DNA of 64,000 nt from Stomoxys calcitrans (taxonomy: Eukaryota; Arthropoda; Insecta; Diptera; Muscidae). Below the pieces are notes generated by a model that was given only the letters and a program-made list of their open reading frames with translations, had not been told where the DNA came from and did not search any database. A program made the position numbers and the translations under genes. This document shows positions 1 through 11,518 of this stretch, one piece after another; positions within the stretch are counted from its first letter, which is position 1; each line of letters begins with the position of its first letter. The DNA is taken from positions 189,546,075 to 189,610,074 of the forward strand of contig NC_081552.1 of the NCBI RefSeq assembly GCF_963082655.1, written 5' to 3'.

Positions 1-969
1 TTGTTGTTGTCGCGTCTCTCAGCCACACTCAGTAGGTTGCACTTTGAGTATTTAAATTTTAAAATACTGTCAATGCTTGTTACAGCGAGTAACAAGACCA
101 TGATGATCATGAATATGAATCGAAATCCCAGAAAGCAAACTAAGGAAACAAGTTGTAGTTAGTGCTAAACATTGATTTAAATGCCATCTCCAGGCAGTGG
201 AGAATAAAGAATAGTAGTGATAGACTACGTACCTACGTATTTACGTACCATAAACGAAGAAGTCATCATACATTTCTATTGAGCTTTGGGCTGATTTTTT
301 GTGGTTTATTATTTTAAATTCTGACACTGACAGTTCGTTCATACATTCATATCTGCTACTCTCGCCGTTGGGATTATTGTTTCCACTCACGCACAGAGAC
401 TGTTGTGCTACTTTAGACTGAGCATTCATTTGCAGTCATCATTTGAACATTAGGGTGGAAGTTGTGATTGAATTGAGAAAATGGGGGCGACACAAAAGCC
501 TGTGTCTGTATATAAAATTTTATAAAAAAATTCAGTTAAATATTTTAGGACAAGGACTTTGTTTAAAATGATTTCAGTATTTATAGTGATTCATATATAA
601 GACAAGACTTGATTCATGACCTAATGGTTTATCAAATACACTCCAGCCTAAATTTTCCAATTTATATACATATATATTTTTTTTGCGGAAATATTTGAAC
701 CCCTTTTGTTCACATGCATTTTGTTCTAAGAAGCTGTTTATACTCACATGTTGTATGGTTCTGCAGCTGTCACATTCATTCATATGCTATCTTCAGCAGG
801 ATGATGAATGGGTGACTTTCCAATTTGGATATACGCAATTCAAATTGCAATTGACGCATCTAAAGTATGATATACACACATACGCTCAGCCAAGACAGGT
901 TCTAAACAGTTTTATGGATTTTAATAATAATTTAATTGTTTTGTTATATTTGATGTTTCCAATATTTTA
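1..969. other. Non-repetitive non-coding DNA
   Basis: AT-rich sequence with no recognised repeat and no convincing exon. Open frames here are short and lack known motifs. It is probably intronic or intergenic. Confidence 0.5.
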
Positions 970-1240
970 AAACTGGCGCAGAGGTAAGCATGTCCGCCTA
1001 TGACGCCGAACGTCTGGGTTCGAATCCTGGCGAGACCATCAGAAAAAATTTTCAGCGGTGGTTTTCCCCTCCTAATGCTGGCAACATTTGTGATGTACTA
1101 TGTCATGTAAAACTTCTCTCCAAAGAGTTGTCGCACTGCGGCACGCCGTTCGGAATTGCCTATAAAAAGGAGGCCCCTCAACATTGAGCTTAAAATTTGA
1201 ATCGGACTGTTCATGGGCAAAATTTGCAAATATTTAAAAA
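970..1240 (+). mobile_element. tRNA-derived SINE, family S1
   Basis: The head carries a tRNA-like region with the end of a pol III A box (GCGCAGAGG) and a B box (GGTTCGAATCC at about 1016-1026), followed by a body shared by at least a dozen other copies in the window: 'GGTTTTCCCCTCCTAATGC', 'CACTGCGGCACGCCGTTCGG', 'TTGAGCTTAAA' and 'GTTCATGGGCAAAATTTGCA'. This is one of the most complete copies on the + strand. Such elements are non-autonomous and depend on LINE machinery. No coding capacity is expected, and the frames reading through it are artefacts. Confidence 0.8.
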
Positions 1241-1406
1241 CAGTTATGGCGACAGTCCCACAAAATTGATCTACAACCACGTGGTTACAAAATTATAAAG
1301 GATTTTTTTCAAAATAAAAATTAAAAAAAAAAGTAATTATTAAAAAAAAAAATTAAAAGCAAATTTAAAAAAAAAAATATTTAAAAAAGCAAGAAAATAA
1401 CAAAAA

Positions 1407-1935
1407 TGGAAGTCACAATTTTTGTCCGATTCGGCTTAAATTTTGCACATAGTGTTCTATTATGACTTCCAACAACTGTGCCAAGTACGGTTCAAATCGG
1501 TCAGGAACCTGATATGGCTCCCATATAAACCGATCTCCCGATTTGACTTCTGAAGCTTCAATTTTCATCTGATTTGGCTGAAATTTTGCGCAAAGCATTT
1601 TGTTATAACCCCCAACAACGGAGCCAAGTATGGTCCAAATCGGTTTATATGGGAGCTATATCCAAATCTGATCCGATTTGGCCCATATTCAATCCCCAAC
1701 GACCTACATCAATATAAAATATCGGTGAAAAATTTGAAGCGCCTAGCTCTACGCGTTCGACCGATATCGTGATTTCGACAGACGGACAGACGGACATGGC
1801 TAGTTCGAATCAGAATTTGGAGACGATCAAGAATATATATATACTTTATGGGGTCTTTGACGAATATTCCGAGGTGTTCCAAACGGAATGACTAGATTAG
1901 AATACCCCCATCCTATGGTGATGGGTATAAAAATA
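1407..1935 (-). mobile_element. DINE-like repeat with internal head-to-head inversion
   Basis: The right part (from about 1635) carries the typical family end: GACAGACGGACA, GACATGGCTAG, 'AATATATATATACTTTATGG' and the terminal 'ATCCTATGGTG.TGGGTATAA'. The left part (1407-1634) carries the same internal monomer in the opposite orientation. The ~24-bp arms at about 1519-1542 and 1637-1660 are inverted copies with one mismatch. Confidence 0.75.
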
Positions 1936-4560
1936 TCGATGTTGTTCCCCTTAAAACATATGGGACCCATTACATAATGAAAGCAAAAAGACTGCATCCT
2001 CTTTTTTCTTTACTTGTTTTGAATCTCCGCCAACTATTTCATTCGTTATGTGCATAGTGTGGTCGCACAATTTGTTGCTTTGACTCGTTTTACTTTAATG
2101 TTTGTATAAGTGACTTGCCAAAGTTGTATTTAAATGTTGCCAACATATTAAACCACAAATGTCATTGTCCATAGCTGCAGCTAAACAACTGACTGACCTT
2201 CATGCCAAAGAACACCAAGTAGAGCAACACGCATCACACCACCACACACGCACAACAATGGTACGCACTTTTAACATACTCTTCGTCTCGCACATACCAG
2301 TCACCTGTCGCACTCTCACTTCTACCAATACTACTACTCCCACCTACTGTAACCTGTAGTTATAAAATTGTTTGCCTTGTTGTGAGCCTCGTAAAACATA
2401 TGCAAACAATAACAACAACATAAATGCAAGTGCCTCGCACGCCAAAGCCGCAAGTCGAGCCACGCACGCACATCACACCCCCCACAATACCCTCACCTAA
2501 ATAGTGATACTCTTTCTCTCGCAACATTTTTTTTATCTTACTCTCACCACTAATACTCCCACTAAAGGCTATGCATACACACACACATCCATAGCGTATG
2601 TTTTAGAAATGAAGCAACAACAATTTGCTGTGTTTATGCTTCTTCTTGTTTTTTTTTTTTTGGAAATGAATGGCTTTTCTTTAAGGCAAATTTATTATCA
2701 TATATATTCGTCACTTCTCTGGAAAAATATATTTCGATTGATGTTTAATTCATTAAAATCCATTCAGCCGTTTGGCCGTAATATGTACCGCAAAATCGCC
2801 ATTATAAAACATTGGCCGTGGCAAAAATCATAAACCTTATTTTTATTTGATTGAATCAACAAGATTGGACCGGTCTCATATTTACTTGCTAAGCACTCCA
2901 GAGAGTTTCACACACGCTCATAACAAATTTAAGCCTAGTCACTCATCCTTAATTAGGCGGTTAAAGCTCTTAAGACCATCTAGGCGAATGTGGACAAGAC
3001 CTAAGCAAAAAAAGGCCTCCAATCATAATTGGCATTAGCGGAGGTAGTTCTTCAGTGGGCCAAGTGAAGACTATGCCCATGATGAATCGTAGTTTTGAAC
3101 GCACCTTCTTTAATGATCCTCATGGACAGACTTGACCCAAGCAGTAAACTATTAATGCATCACGAGAAGAATGGTGGTTAGTTTGCACAGTCCATTGTTG
3201 TTGCCTGGGCCAGAGCATTGAAATGGCCGGCAGTATTATTGGTCATGCATGTCTTTTGGTATTTTCTGAGTGCGTGTCAAAACTTAAACTTGGGATAGGT
3301 TGGAGCACCCGCAAGGCTTACAATGGCTATTTAAAAGCTTAAGGCAGCCAAGGAGGATAAACTTTTCAATATACCGGTCTTTTTTGTCTTTCTTTGCCAA
3401 AGCTGGGAAAAAATCTTGGGATGTGTGTAATGGTATGAGTATATCATGGCAGTCTGCTGGGTATACTAGAGTGTCTTGTAATGCTTATTTCCTATACTAA
3501 TTTCGTGAAGTTCTTCCTGCTTCTTAGACCAACACTCAAAGGCAGTGTCATAGAGTGGAATGAACGATTTTTAAAATTGTTATGCTAGTATTTTGAAAAT
3601 GTCTAATTATGAATTTTCTAAAAAAAAATAGGCTATAAATTATAAATTTGAGCAAATTTTAATTTGTCTAATGTTTCTAAAGCTGTTGGCGTCTTAAACT
3701 TGTTCACAACTGTTATCCCCATTATATGGAGAACAAGCATGGACGGTCATTTAACATTTTCAACTGAATCCCAAACTGTGTTCATCTCACATTGCCCTCA
3801 TGTATGAGTTTGCCCAGGCGCGTATGTGTTAGTATATGAAAAGGTGCATGATTACCAACCACAATACAAAGAATATGTGCTTCTGCTTACCTGTCTGCAA
3901 ACTGGGCATGCGTGTCAGACCTTTAAACATTATTTGGAGTTTTTTTTTCGCTTTTGTTTTGCTCTCCATCAAAGTTGGGGTTTTGTTGCTTGTTCTTGCT
4001 GTTGCGCTGCACTTCACAATGTTTCGACAATGATAAATTATAGCTGTCCTCATTGTCTGCGACATGTTGTGATCTCTTCGGCGTATTTGTGTGTGTGTGT
4101 TTTTTTGGGATTATTATTGGAGCTCCAAAAAAGCTCTAAAAATACCACAAGACTACAAGCAGCAGAAACATAAACAAAAGATAACCTCGAAAACAGCTGC
4201 TGTTTTCTATAAATTTGTTGCCTTTCCCCATTCTCATCTCCCCAACTAAATGGGAACTTGAAAAGGTATCGAAGGAGAGAAAAAAGCAATCGAAAAGAGA
4301 AAAAAATCCCTAACATTTAACACCACCAGGTGCACTAAACTTTTGGGGATGTTTAGGTTTTATGTTGTAGTCGTTCTCAATGGTTATGGCTTGTTTTTAT
4401 GAAATAATTGGTCTGATATGTCCTTTGAATGTGATTTTTATGTGCTCTTTGGCAGTTATGCCCTCTACCATCAGCAGTCTAGGGTTGTGCTCTACAATAG
4501 GCTTGCTGCGGGTACATAAAGTCGTTGCATTTTGTAATATCTCGAAATATAGTTGCTGTG
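1936..4560. other. Mostly unique non-coding DNA
   Basis: There are short C/A-rich tracts (2220-2600) and scattered homopolymers, but no recognised transposon and no credible exon. Short open frames on both strands have no recognisable domain. Confidence 0.5.
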
Positions 4561-4985
4561 ACATAAAAAAAAAACAAAAAAAGTTAAAAAAATAAAAGGA
4601 AAATGAAAACAAAAAAATAAAAGGAAAATGGAAATTAAAAAAAAAAAAATAAAAGGAAAATGAAAATGAAAAAAAAGCAATAAAAGGGAAATTAAAAAAA
4701 AAAATAAAATAAAAGGAAAATGAAAAAAATACATAAAAGGGAAATGAAAAACAAAAAAAAAAATAAAATAAAAGGAAAATGAAAATGAAAAAAAAAAATA
4801 AAAGGAAAGGAAAAAAACAAAAAAAAAAAAAAATAAAAAGAAAGGAAAAAACCAAAAAAAAAAAAAATAAAAGGAAAGGAAAAAAACAAAAAAAAAAACA
4901 AATAAAAAGAAAGGAAAAAAACAAAAAAAAAATAAAAGGAAAATTAAACAAAAGTTAAAAAATTTTACAAAATAAAAGAAAATTA
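4561..4985. repeat. A-rich low-complexity tandem tract
   Basis: Degenerate tandem repeats of AAAATAAAAGGAAAATGAAA-like units. It creates a long phenylalanine-rich open frame on the minus strand that should not be read as a gene. Confidence 0.9.
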
Positions 4986-5004
4986 AAATGAAACCAGTAA
5001 GTTA

Positions 5005-5625
5005 AGGCAAAAGTCGGGCGTAGCCGACTATATAATACCCTACAACTACCCTACAATAATAAATTCAGGCAATCGATATATGTATATGAGAGCTTTATCT
5101 AAATCTGAACCGACTTTTTTCGAACAGATCGTTTGAAAATTGTTGTCACTATGGCCACATAAGTGAAAATCCGGCGATAAACATCTATGGGAGCTATATC
5201 TAAATCTGAACTGGTTTTGATGAAATCTTACAAATATGTTCAACTCAGTAGCAAAACAATCCGTGCCAAATTTTGTATTGATCGGTTGAAAATTTTAGTT
5301 ACTATGGTCATTTAAGTGAAAATCGGGTGATACATATATATGGGAGCTATATTTAAATCTGAACCTATTTTTACCAAAAAAAATAGCGTTCGTCCTTGAG
5401 CCGAAAAAGTGGCATGTGCAAAATTTCGTGACGATTGGACAGCAAATACGACCTGCACCTTGATTACAAGAATATATGGACTCATAGACGGACATGACTA
5501 AATCGAATCAGAAAGTTATTCTGAGTCGATCGGTATACTTATCACTGCCTCAAGCTCTTCTCCTTCTTACCGTTGCAAACAAATACACAAATTTATGATA
5601 CCCTGTACCACAGTGTAGGGTATCA
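5005..5625 (+). mobile_element. DINE-like element, second subfamily (E2)
   Basis: It starts with the hairpin GTCGGGCGTAGCCGAC (5013-5028) followed by TATATAATACCCT, and contains three divergent 'GGGAGCTATATCTAAATCTG' monomers. It ends in a palindrome with arms GATACCCT/AGGGTATC at 5597-5624. The termini differ from those of the main family, so I treat it as a separate subfamily. Confidence 0.6.
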
Positions 5626-6070
5626 AAATTACAAAAAAATGGAAAAAACATGAAAAAAAAACTTAAAGAAAATAAAAAAAAAATAAATGAAAAATTGAAA
5701 AAATAACAAAAATAAATTAAAAACAAATACAAAAAAATGAAACAAAAAAAAAAATAAATAAAAAATTAAAAAATTAAAAAAAATAAAAAAGCAATGACAA
5801 ACCTAAATTCAAATAAGTACTATAAAAAATAAAAAAATAACAAGTAAAAAAAAAACAGTTCGGCTCTTCGTCTTCTTAGCGTTGCAAACAAATGCACAAG
5901 CTTATAATACCCTGTACCACAGTGGTGGTGTAGTATATAAACATTAAAAAAAAAAAATTAAAAAAAAAATTAAAAAGAATAAAAAATTGAAAAAAAATAA
6001 AAAATAAAAAAAAAATAAAAATTAAAAAAAAATAAAAATTAAAAAAAATAACAAATTAAAAAAAAAATAA
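5626..6070. repeat. A-rich tracts with a second E2 terminus
   Basis: Low-complexity A/T sequence (5626-5850 and 5943-6070) flanks a repeated E2 right end at about 5860-5942. That end repeats the 'CTTAGCGTTGCAAACAAAT' and 'ATAATACCCTGTACCACAGT' seen just upstream. Confidence 0.7.
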
Positions 6071-6980
6071 GTCAAGATCCCAGACAGATTTATATGGCAG
6101 CTATATCAGGTTATTAACCGATTTGAATCATGCTTGGCGCAGTTGTTGGATATCATAACAAAACACGTCGTGCAAAATTTCATTCTATTCGGATAAGAAT
6201 TGCGCACTCTAGAGGCTTAAGAAGTCAAGACCCAAGATCGGTTTATATGATAGCTATACCAGGTTATGGTCTGATTTGAATCATACTTAGCACAGTTGTT
6301 AGAAGTGATACTAAAACACTATGTGCAAAAATCGGATGAGAATTGCGCCCTCTAGAGGCTCAAGAAGTCAAGACTCAAGATCGGTTTATATGGCAGCTAT
6401 ATCATGTTATGGACCGATTTGAACCATACTTGGCACCGTTGTTGGATATCATAACAAAACACGTGGTGCAAAATTTCATTCTATTCGGATAAGAATTGCG
6501 CACTCTAGAGGCTCAAGAAGTCAAGACCCAAGATCGGTTTATATGACAGCTATACCAGGTTATGGACTGATTTGAACCATACTTAGCACAGTTGTTAGAA
6601 GTGATACTAAAACACTATGTGCAAAAATCGGATGAGAATTGCGCCCTCTAGAGGCTCAAGAAGTCAAGACCCAAAATCGGTTTATATGGCAGCTATATCA
6701 AAACATGGATCGATATGGTCCATTTACAATACCAACCAACCTACACTAATAAAAAGTATTTGTGCAAAATTTCAAGCGGCTAGCTTTACTCCTTCGGAAG
6801 TTAGCAGCTTTCGATAGACAGACGGACGGGCAGTTGGACGGACATGGCTAGATCGACATTAAATGTCGCGACGATCAAGAATATATATACTTTATGGGGT
6901 CTCAGACGAATATTTCGAGTAGTTACAAACAGAATGACGAAATTAGTATACCCCCCATCCTATGGTGGAGGGTATAAAAA
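6071..6980 (-). mobile_element. DINE-like element with tandem internal monomers
   Basis: Several ~165-bp monomers (ATCGGTTTATATG.CAGCTATA ... TTGCGCCCTCTAGAGGCTCA) lead into the conserved end block: AGACGGACGGGCAG, GACATGGCTAGATCGAC, 'AATATATATACTTTATGGGG', GAATGACGAAATTAGTATAC and the terminal 'CCTATGGTGGAGGGTATAAA'. Confidence 0.8.
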
Positions 6981-6984
6981 TTAA

Positions 6985-8095
6985 CAAGTAAAAGGCATTA
7001 AGTTTTCCCATGGTGGAAGTCGTAACAGAACACCGCATGCAAAATTTCCGCTAAATCGGATGAAAATTGCGACTTGTAAGGACTCAAGAAGTCAAACCGG
7101 GAGATCGGTTTATATGGGAGCTATATCAGGTTATATATCGATTTGGATCGTACTATGCAGAGTTGTTGGAAAGTCTAAACACTAAATGCTCAGTTTCAAT
7201 CAAATTGGACACAAATTGCGGCTTGTAAGGCCTAAAGAAATCAAATCGGGAGATCGGTTTATATGGGAGCTATATCAGGTTATAGACCGATTCGGACAGT
7301 ACTTTGCACAATTGTTGGAAGTCGTAAGAGAACACTACATTCAGTCAAATCGGACGAAAATTGCGGCTTGTAAGGGCTCAAGAAGTCAAATTGGGAAATC
7401 GGTTTATATGGGAGCTGATATAGCTCCATTCAGACAGTACTTTGCACAATTGTTAGAAGTCGTAAGAGAATACTACATGCAAAATTTTAGTCAAATAGGA
7501 CGAAAAAGCCCAATTTTCGTCCTATTTGACTTAAATTTTGCATTGTAGGGGCTTAAGAAATCAAATCGGGAGAACGGTTTATATGAGAGCTATATCAGGC
7601 TATTGACCGATTTGGACCGTACTTTGCACAATTGTTGCAAGTGATAACAGAACACCGCATGCCCAATTTCAATCAAATCGGACAAATATTGGAGCTTGTA
7701 AAGGCGCAAGAAATCAAATCGGGAGATCGGTTTATATGGGAGCTATATTAGGTCATTCACGGATTCGGACCGTATTTGGAACAGTTGTTGGAAGTCGTAA
7801 CAGATTACCCCACGCAAAATTTGAGCCAAATCAGACAAATATTGGGGCTTGTAAAGATTCGAGAAGTCAAATCGGGAGATGGGTTTATATGGGAGCTATA
7901 TTAGGTTATACACGGATTCGGACCGTATTTGGAACAGTTGTTGGAAGTCCAACAGAACACTACATGCATTCGACCGCTATTGTGGTTTCGACAGACGAAC
8001 GGACATGGCTAGATCGACTCAGAACGTCGAGACGATCGAGAATAGCGGAATGACTAGACTAGTATACCCCCATCCTATAGTGGCGCGTATAATAA
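6985..8095 (-). mobile_element. DINE-like element, tandem array variant
   Basis: About six monomers of ~160 bp with 'GGGAGATCGGTTTATATGGG', differing from the preceding element by 'TTGCGGCTTGTAAGG' in place of the GCGCCCTCTAGAGG form. The end block (ACAGACGAACGGACATGGCT ... 'ATACCCCCATCCTATAGTGG') is at 7985-8085. Open frames in it merely read through the repeat. Confidence 0.75.
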
Positions 8096-9379
8096 CATGG
8101 AAAAATTCCATGTTATAAATAAAATACATCTTTCTAATAACATTCACTTCCTGTCACTGTGTTCTTCTATATTTCAACTTTAAACCTTCCGCTATACAGT
8201 ATTCACTTGACTACCTGCCTATAAGATCCTTGGAATTATCTTTTGTTACCCTCACGCTTAGGTTCCGAGTATGGCTTTATGTTCCTGACATTATTTCGTT
8301 TCACATAGTCTTTGTAGGGATTCTTTTGTAATAGGCCGTTACTGCTTGTTTTGTGCCGAGGATCCTTTTAAAAAGGCGACTAGTAATTCGATCACTACAA
8401 TGTATGGTTGATGAAACCATCTCTACCGCCACTTGTCCTTTTTTAGGGGATGAACAAAATCACCTGCTCTCGTAGATGAACATTTTTTCTCAAGTACTGC
8501 AAAAGTAGGGTTTCAACAGGATGGCAAGAGGTTAGAGACACAATTTGTCATTGTAATAGAGTGAACGTTAAACACAATAGAATAAGTGATCAGAAATATT
8601 CTTCACAAAGTAAAATTTTGTTCAACAAAAATTTTTTTTCTACAATAGTGGCTGTAAAGGAAAGCCCCACTCCATTATTGCTTTGAACATGAACCATATT
8701 CGAAGAACGTTTTATTTATTATTTGACATATTGTATGTCTATATTCAATGTAAGATAATTCAATATTCAATTAAAATTCTATTAAGACTACAAGTACATC
8801 AATTATTCTCCCCCCGCCTCGCCCTGTACGTTGATCTTTTGTTCAACTCGACATGATTACATTTTATTTCGTACACATAAATATTTGTTTTAATTTACTC
8901 TGACTTTTGTTGGTTTCCTTGTTTCTTCAAATGTGTATTCTTTGTGATTTTCTTTGTTCTTTACATCTCGGGAATATGTCGTTCCATTGTGTCTCATGCA
9001 CTTAGAAAGACATGTCAAAATCGTTGTGTCCACCTGAAGAAGACATATGCAAATGTTTGTTTGTACAATCGTTAATAAAATTCTTGAGCTGTGAAAGGAA
9101 AAGAGAAGCAGAGTAGATCTTTAAAGCATTGTGTTTAGTATATAAGTAAGTTGTGATTTTTTAAGAGTAAAATCTTATAAAACTCTCCAATTTTCATCAT
9201 TTATTCAAGGTTTTTAACGAAATCGACAACTAAGACTTCGCCACTTAGGTCCATGGTACAATTTTGCTAGGATTTCCATATGTATTGCACGAATAACAGG
9301 TATTATGTTATACTCTAGGCCTCACTCTTTTTTGACTTGTCCACATAAATCAACGACTTGATGGCCAACTCTGAGGACC
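8096..9379. other. Unique non-coding DNA
   Basis: No repeat family or coding motif recognised. AT-rich sequence of intron type. Confidence 0.45.
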
Positions 9380-9475
9380 ATTTCTGATGTTCTTGCCAGT
9401 ATTCGAACCCAGGGGTTCAGCGTCATAGGCGAATAGGCGGGCATGCTAACCTATTCGCTATGGTGGCCTCCTTTC
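9380..9475 (-). mobile_element. S1 SINE, tRNA-like head only
   Basis: Reverse-strand B box (ATTCGAACCCAGG) and the 'CAGCGTCATAGGCG' and GCTATGGTGGCCTCC of the S1 head. The body is missing. Confidence 0.7.
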
Positions 9476-9764
9476 TCGCGAAGTACGAATTTTAATAATA
9501 AATTTCAACGATTTGCAAGCGTTCCTCCTATTGTGAGTTCCTTCATGATGAAATGGCAGAGTATACTGAACACTTTTCACTTTTACAGATAAGATTATCA
9601 ACCAGTTCTGCCAACCCGCAAAGCTTGCATACTAAAATTGGAATGCAATGATGATTCATCGCTGATGTTGGTATTTTATGATAACTTTTGTCCTCTAATG
9701 CTATCACCAAATACATCATCGATACTTCCTGCCATCCATCGCACTTACTATTAAGTTAATGCCC

Positions 9765-9905
9765 AATACAAATGCAAATTTGCCCATAAACATTCTATTA
9801 AGAAACAGAGGCAAAAATATGAAGGGACCTACTTTTAATAGCCGGGGTCCGTGCGGCGACATCGCTTTGGGGAGATGTTGTTACATGTCATAGTACCACA
9901 CCACA
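9765..9905 (-). mobile_element. S1 SINE, body fragment
   Basis: Reverse-strand S1 body: 'CAAATTTGCCCATAAACATT', CATTAAG-like, CTTTGGGGAGA and CATGTCATAGTACC. The tRNA head is absent, and the fragment abuts the LINE remnant that follows. Confidence 0.65.
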
Positions 9906-10790
9906 TGAACAGATCAAGTTATCTTTAGTCTCGTTCTCATCTTCATCAAGACAACTCTTGCAGAAGACATTGTGCGAAGATCCCAGGCGCGCCGCCTGTC
10001 AATATGTTCAACGACCTCTTATTAAACGCCAGTAACTCCTTCGTCTTCCGCCAGTCGATGATAGGCCAGAGCGCCTTAGCGGTCATGAACAGAGCAAGTG
10101 CTCGATAGTCCTCCTCATCAAGACAACTCCTGCAGAAGTCGTTGTGCGGAAATCCCAGGCACGCCGCCATGCGACCTATGGCAAGGGGTTATGACGCCTG
10201 TTAATGTGATCAGCGACCTCTTTTTGAACGCCGATAACACCTACGCACTCCTCCGGTCGATGACAGATGCGCGCCGTCATGCGGCCTATGGAACAGTGTT
10301 CGGTTATGATCCCTGGCAATGTACTCAGCGACATCTTATCGAACGCCAGTAACTACTTCGTCCTCCTGCGGTCGATGACAGACCAGAGCGGTCATGAACA
10401 GAGCAAGTGCTCTTTAGTTTCCTTCTCATCTTCATCAAGACAACTCCTCCAGAAGTCATTGTACGGTATTTCCATGCGCGCCGCCATGCGGCCCATGGCA
10501 CAATGTCCGGTTATGACCTCAGTGAATGTGTTCAGCGACCTCTTATGGAACGCCAATAACTCCTTCGTCCTCCTCCGGCCGATGGCAGGCCAGTGCGTCT
10601 AGCGGTCATGAACAGAGCTAGTGTTCGATAGACTCCTCCTCATCCTCAAAAGTCATTGTGCAGTTATCCCACACGCTTCGCCTTCCGGCTATGGTACGGT
10701 GTACGGTTATGACCCCTGTCAATGTGTTCAGCGACCTCTTATTGAACGCCAGTAACTGCTTCGTCCTCCTCCGGTCGAGGACCAAAGATC
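9906..10790 (-). mobile_element. LINE family A ORF2 C-terminus, tandemly multiplied
   Basis: Minus-strand translation gives repeated blocks such as KELLAFNKRSLNILTG and LGFPHNDFCRSC. These resemble the segment downstream of RNase H in I/LOA/R1-like LINE ORF2 proteins, which carries a Cys-rich motif. The anchor 'TTCAGCGACCTCTTATTGAA' recurs at about 10009, 10211, 10326 (shorter unit), 10533 and 10729, so the unit is ~200 bp and present about five times. Intact LINEs have one copy. Frames are broken, so it is a pseudogene. The RNase H domain expected between this part and the RT is not visible. Confidence 0.7.
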
Positions 10791-11353
10791 CTCCTGCAGG
10801 AGTAAAAAGCGCACAGTGCCTTACGGCTCCTTTCCTCCGTATTCCTTTTCCAGGATAGCTTCGAATCGAGGACTATGCCAAGGTAATTCGCTTCTTTTAA
10901 CAGCTGCCGGGTGATTCCGTCCAATAGATCACATTGGGGGTTACCCCTCACTTTCTACCGATGACCCTCCTGCAGGAGTAAAAAGCGCACAGTGCCTTAC
11001 GACTCCTTTCCTCCGTATTATTTTTCCCGTATAGCTTCGAATCGAGTACTATGCCAAGGTACTTCCCTTCCCTGCAGGGCGATTCCCTCTAAGGACGAAA
11101 GTGGGCGGAAATCTAAACTCCGGTATCTTGAAGCTGTGAGTGAAGAGCACCGCTTCGTCTTTCATGGGAGGGTCCTCAAACCATTTCCCGTAGGTCATCG
11201 CGACAAACTTCTTAGTGATTCTTCTATGATCTCGCTTATTGTCGACAGTAAACCTGCCTCGGAAAAACACGATGTCTTTCGCATAAACGATTATCTTTGT
11301 GCCATCTCCACCGAGATTCAATAGGATTTCGTTCATCACGAGGTTCCATAGAA
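10791..11353 (-). mobile_element. LINE family A reverse transcriptase, palm and thumb (decayed)
   Basis: Minus-strand RT remnant. The catalytic box is VYAKD at about 11274-11285, where active LINEs have YADD, so a catalytic Asp is replaced by Lys. Downstream, NYLGIVLDSKLSWK and KALCAFYSCRRIFG match the thumb region of LINE RTs. The stretch 10791-10966 is repeated at 10967 to about 11075 (period 176 bp), giving two copies of the thumb block. The element is interrupted upstream by a SINE. Confidence 0.75.
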
Positions 11354-11518
11354 TCGAGTTGGGCGCTCCGAGTTGGTAGCGTGCTTGGATTACCAGTGCA
11401 AGGGTCGTGGGTTCGATTCCCGCTAGATGCCTTGGTCTGTCGCTACTGTGGCTTCACAATGGACTTAAAATTGTCTAAGTGAGTCTGTAAAGGACTCCCA
11501 CTTTTACCTAACCAAACC
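11354..11518 (+). mobile_element. tRNA-derived SINE, family S3, inserted in LINE RT
   Basis: It contains a tRNA-like head with GTTGGTAGCGTGCTTGG (A-box region) and GGGTTCGATTCCCGC (B box with a pairing T stem). A short tail ends in TTTTACCTAACCAAACC. The direct repeat TCCATAGAA flanks it at 11345-11353 and 11519-11527, which I read as a 9-bp target-site duplication. It splits the LINE A RT frame. Confidence 0.8.

Noticed and set aside
4397..4951. 184-residue minus-strand open frame
   Set aside because: Almost entirely Phe, Leu, Ile and Ser from an A-rich tandem tract. No real protein signal.
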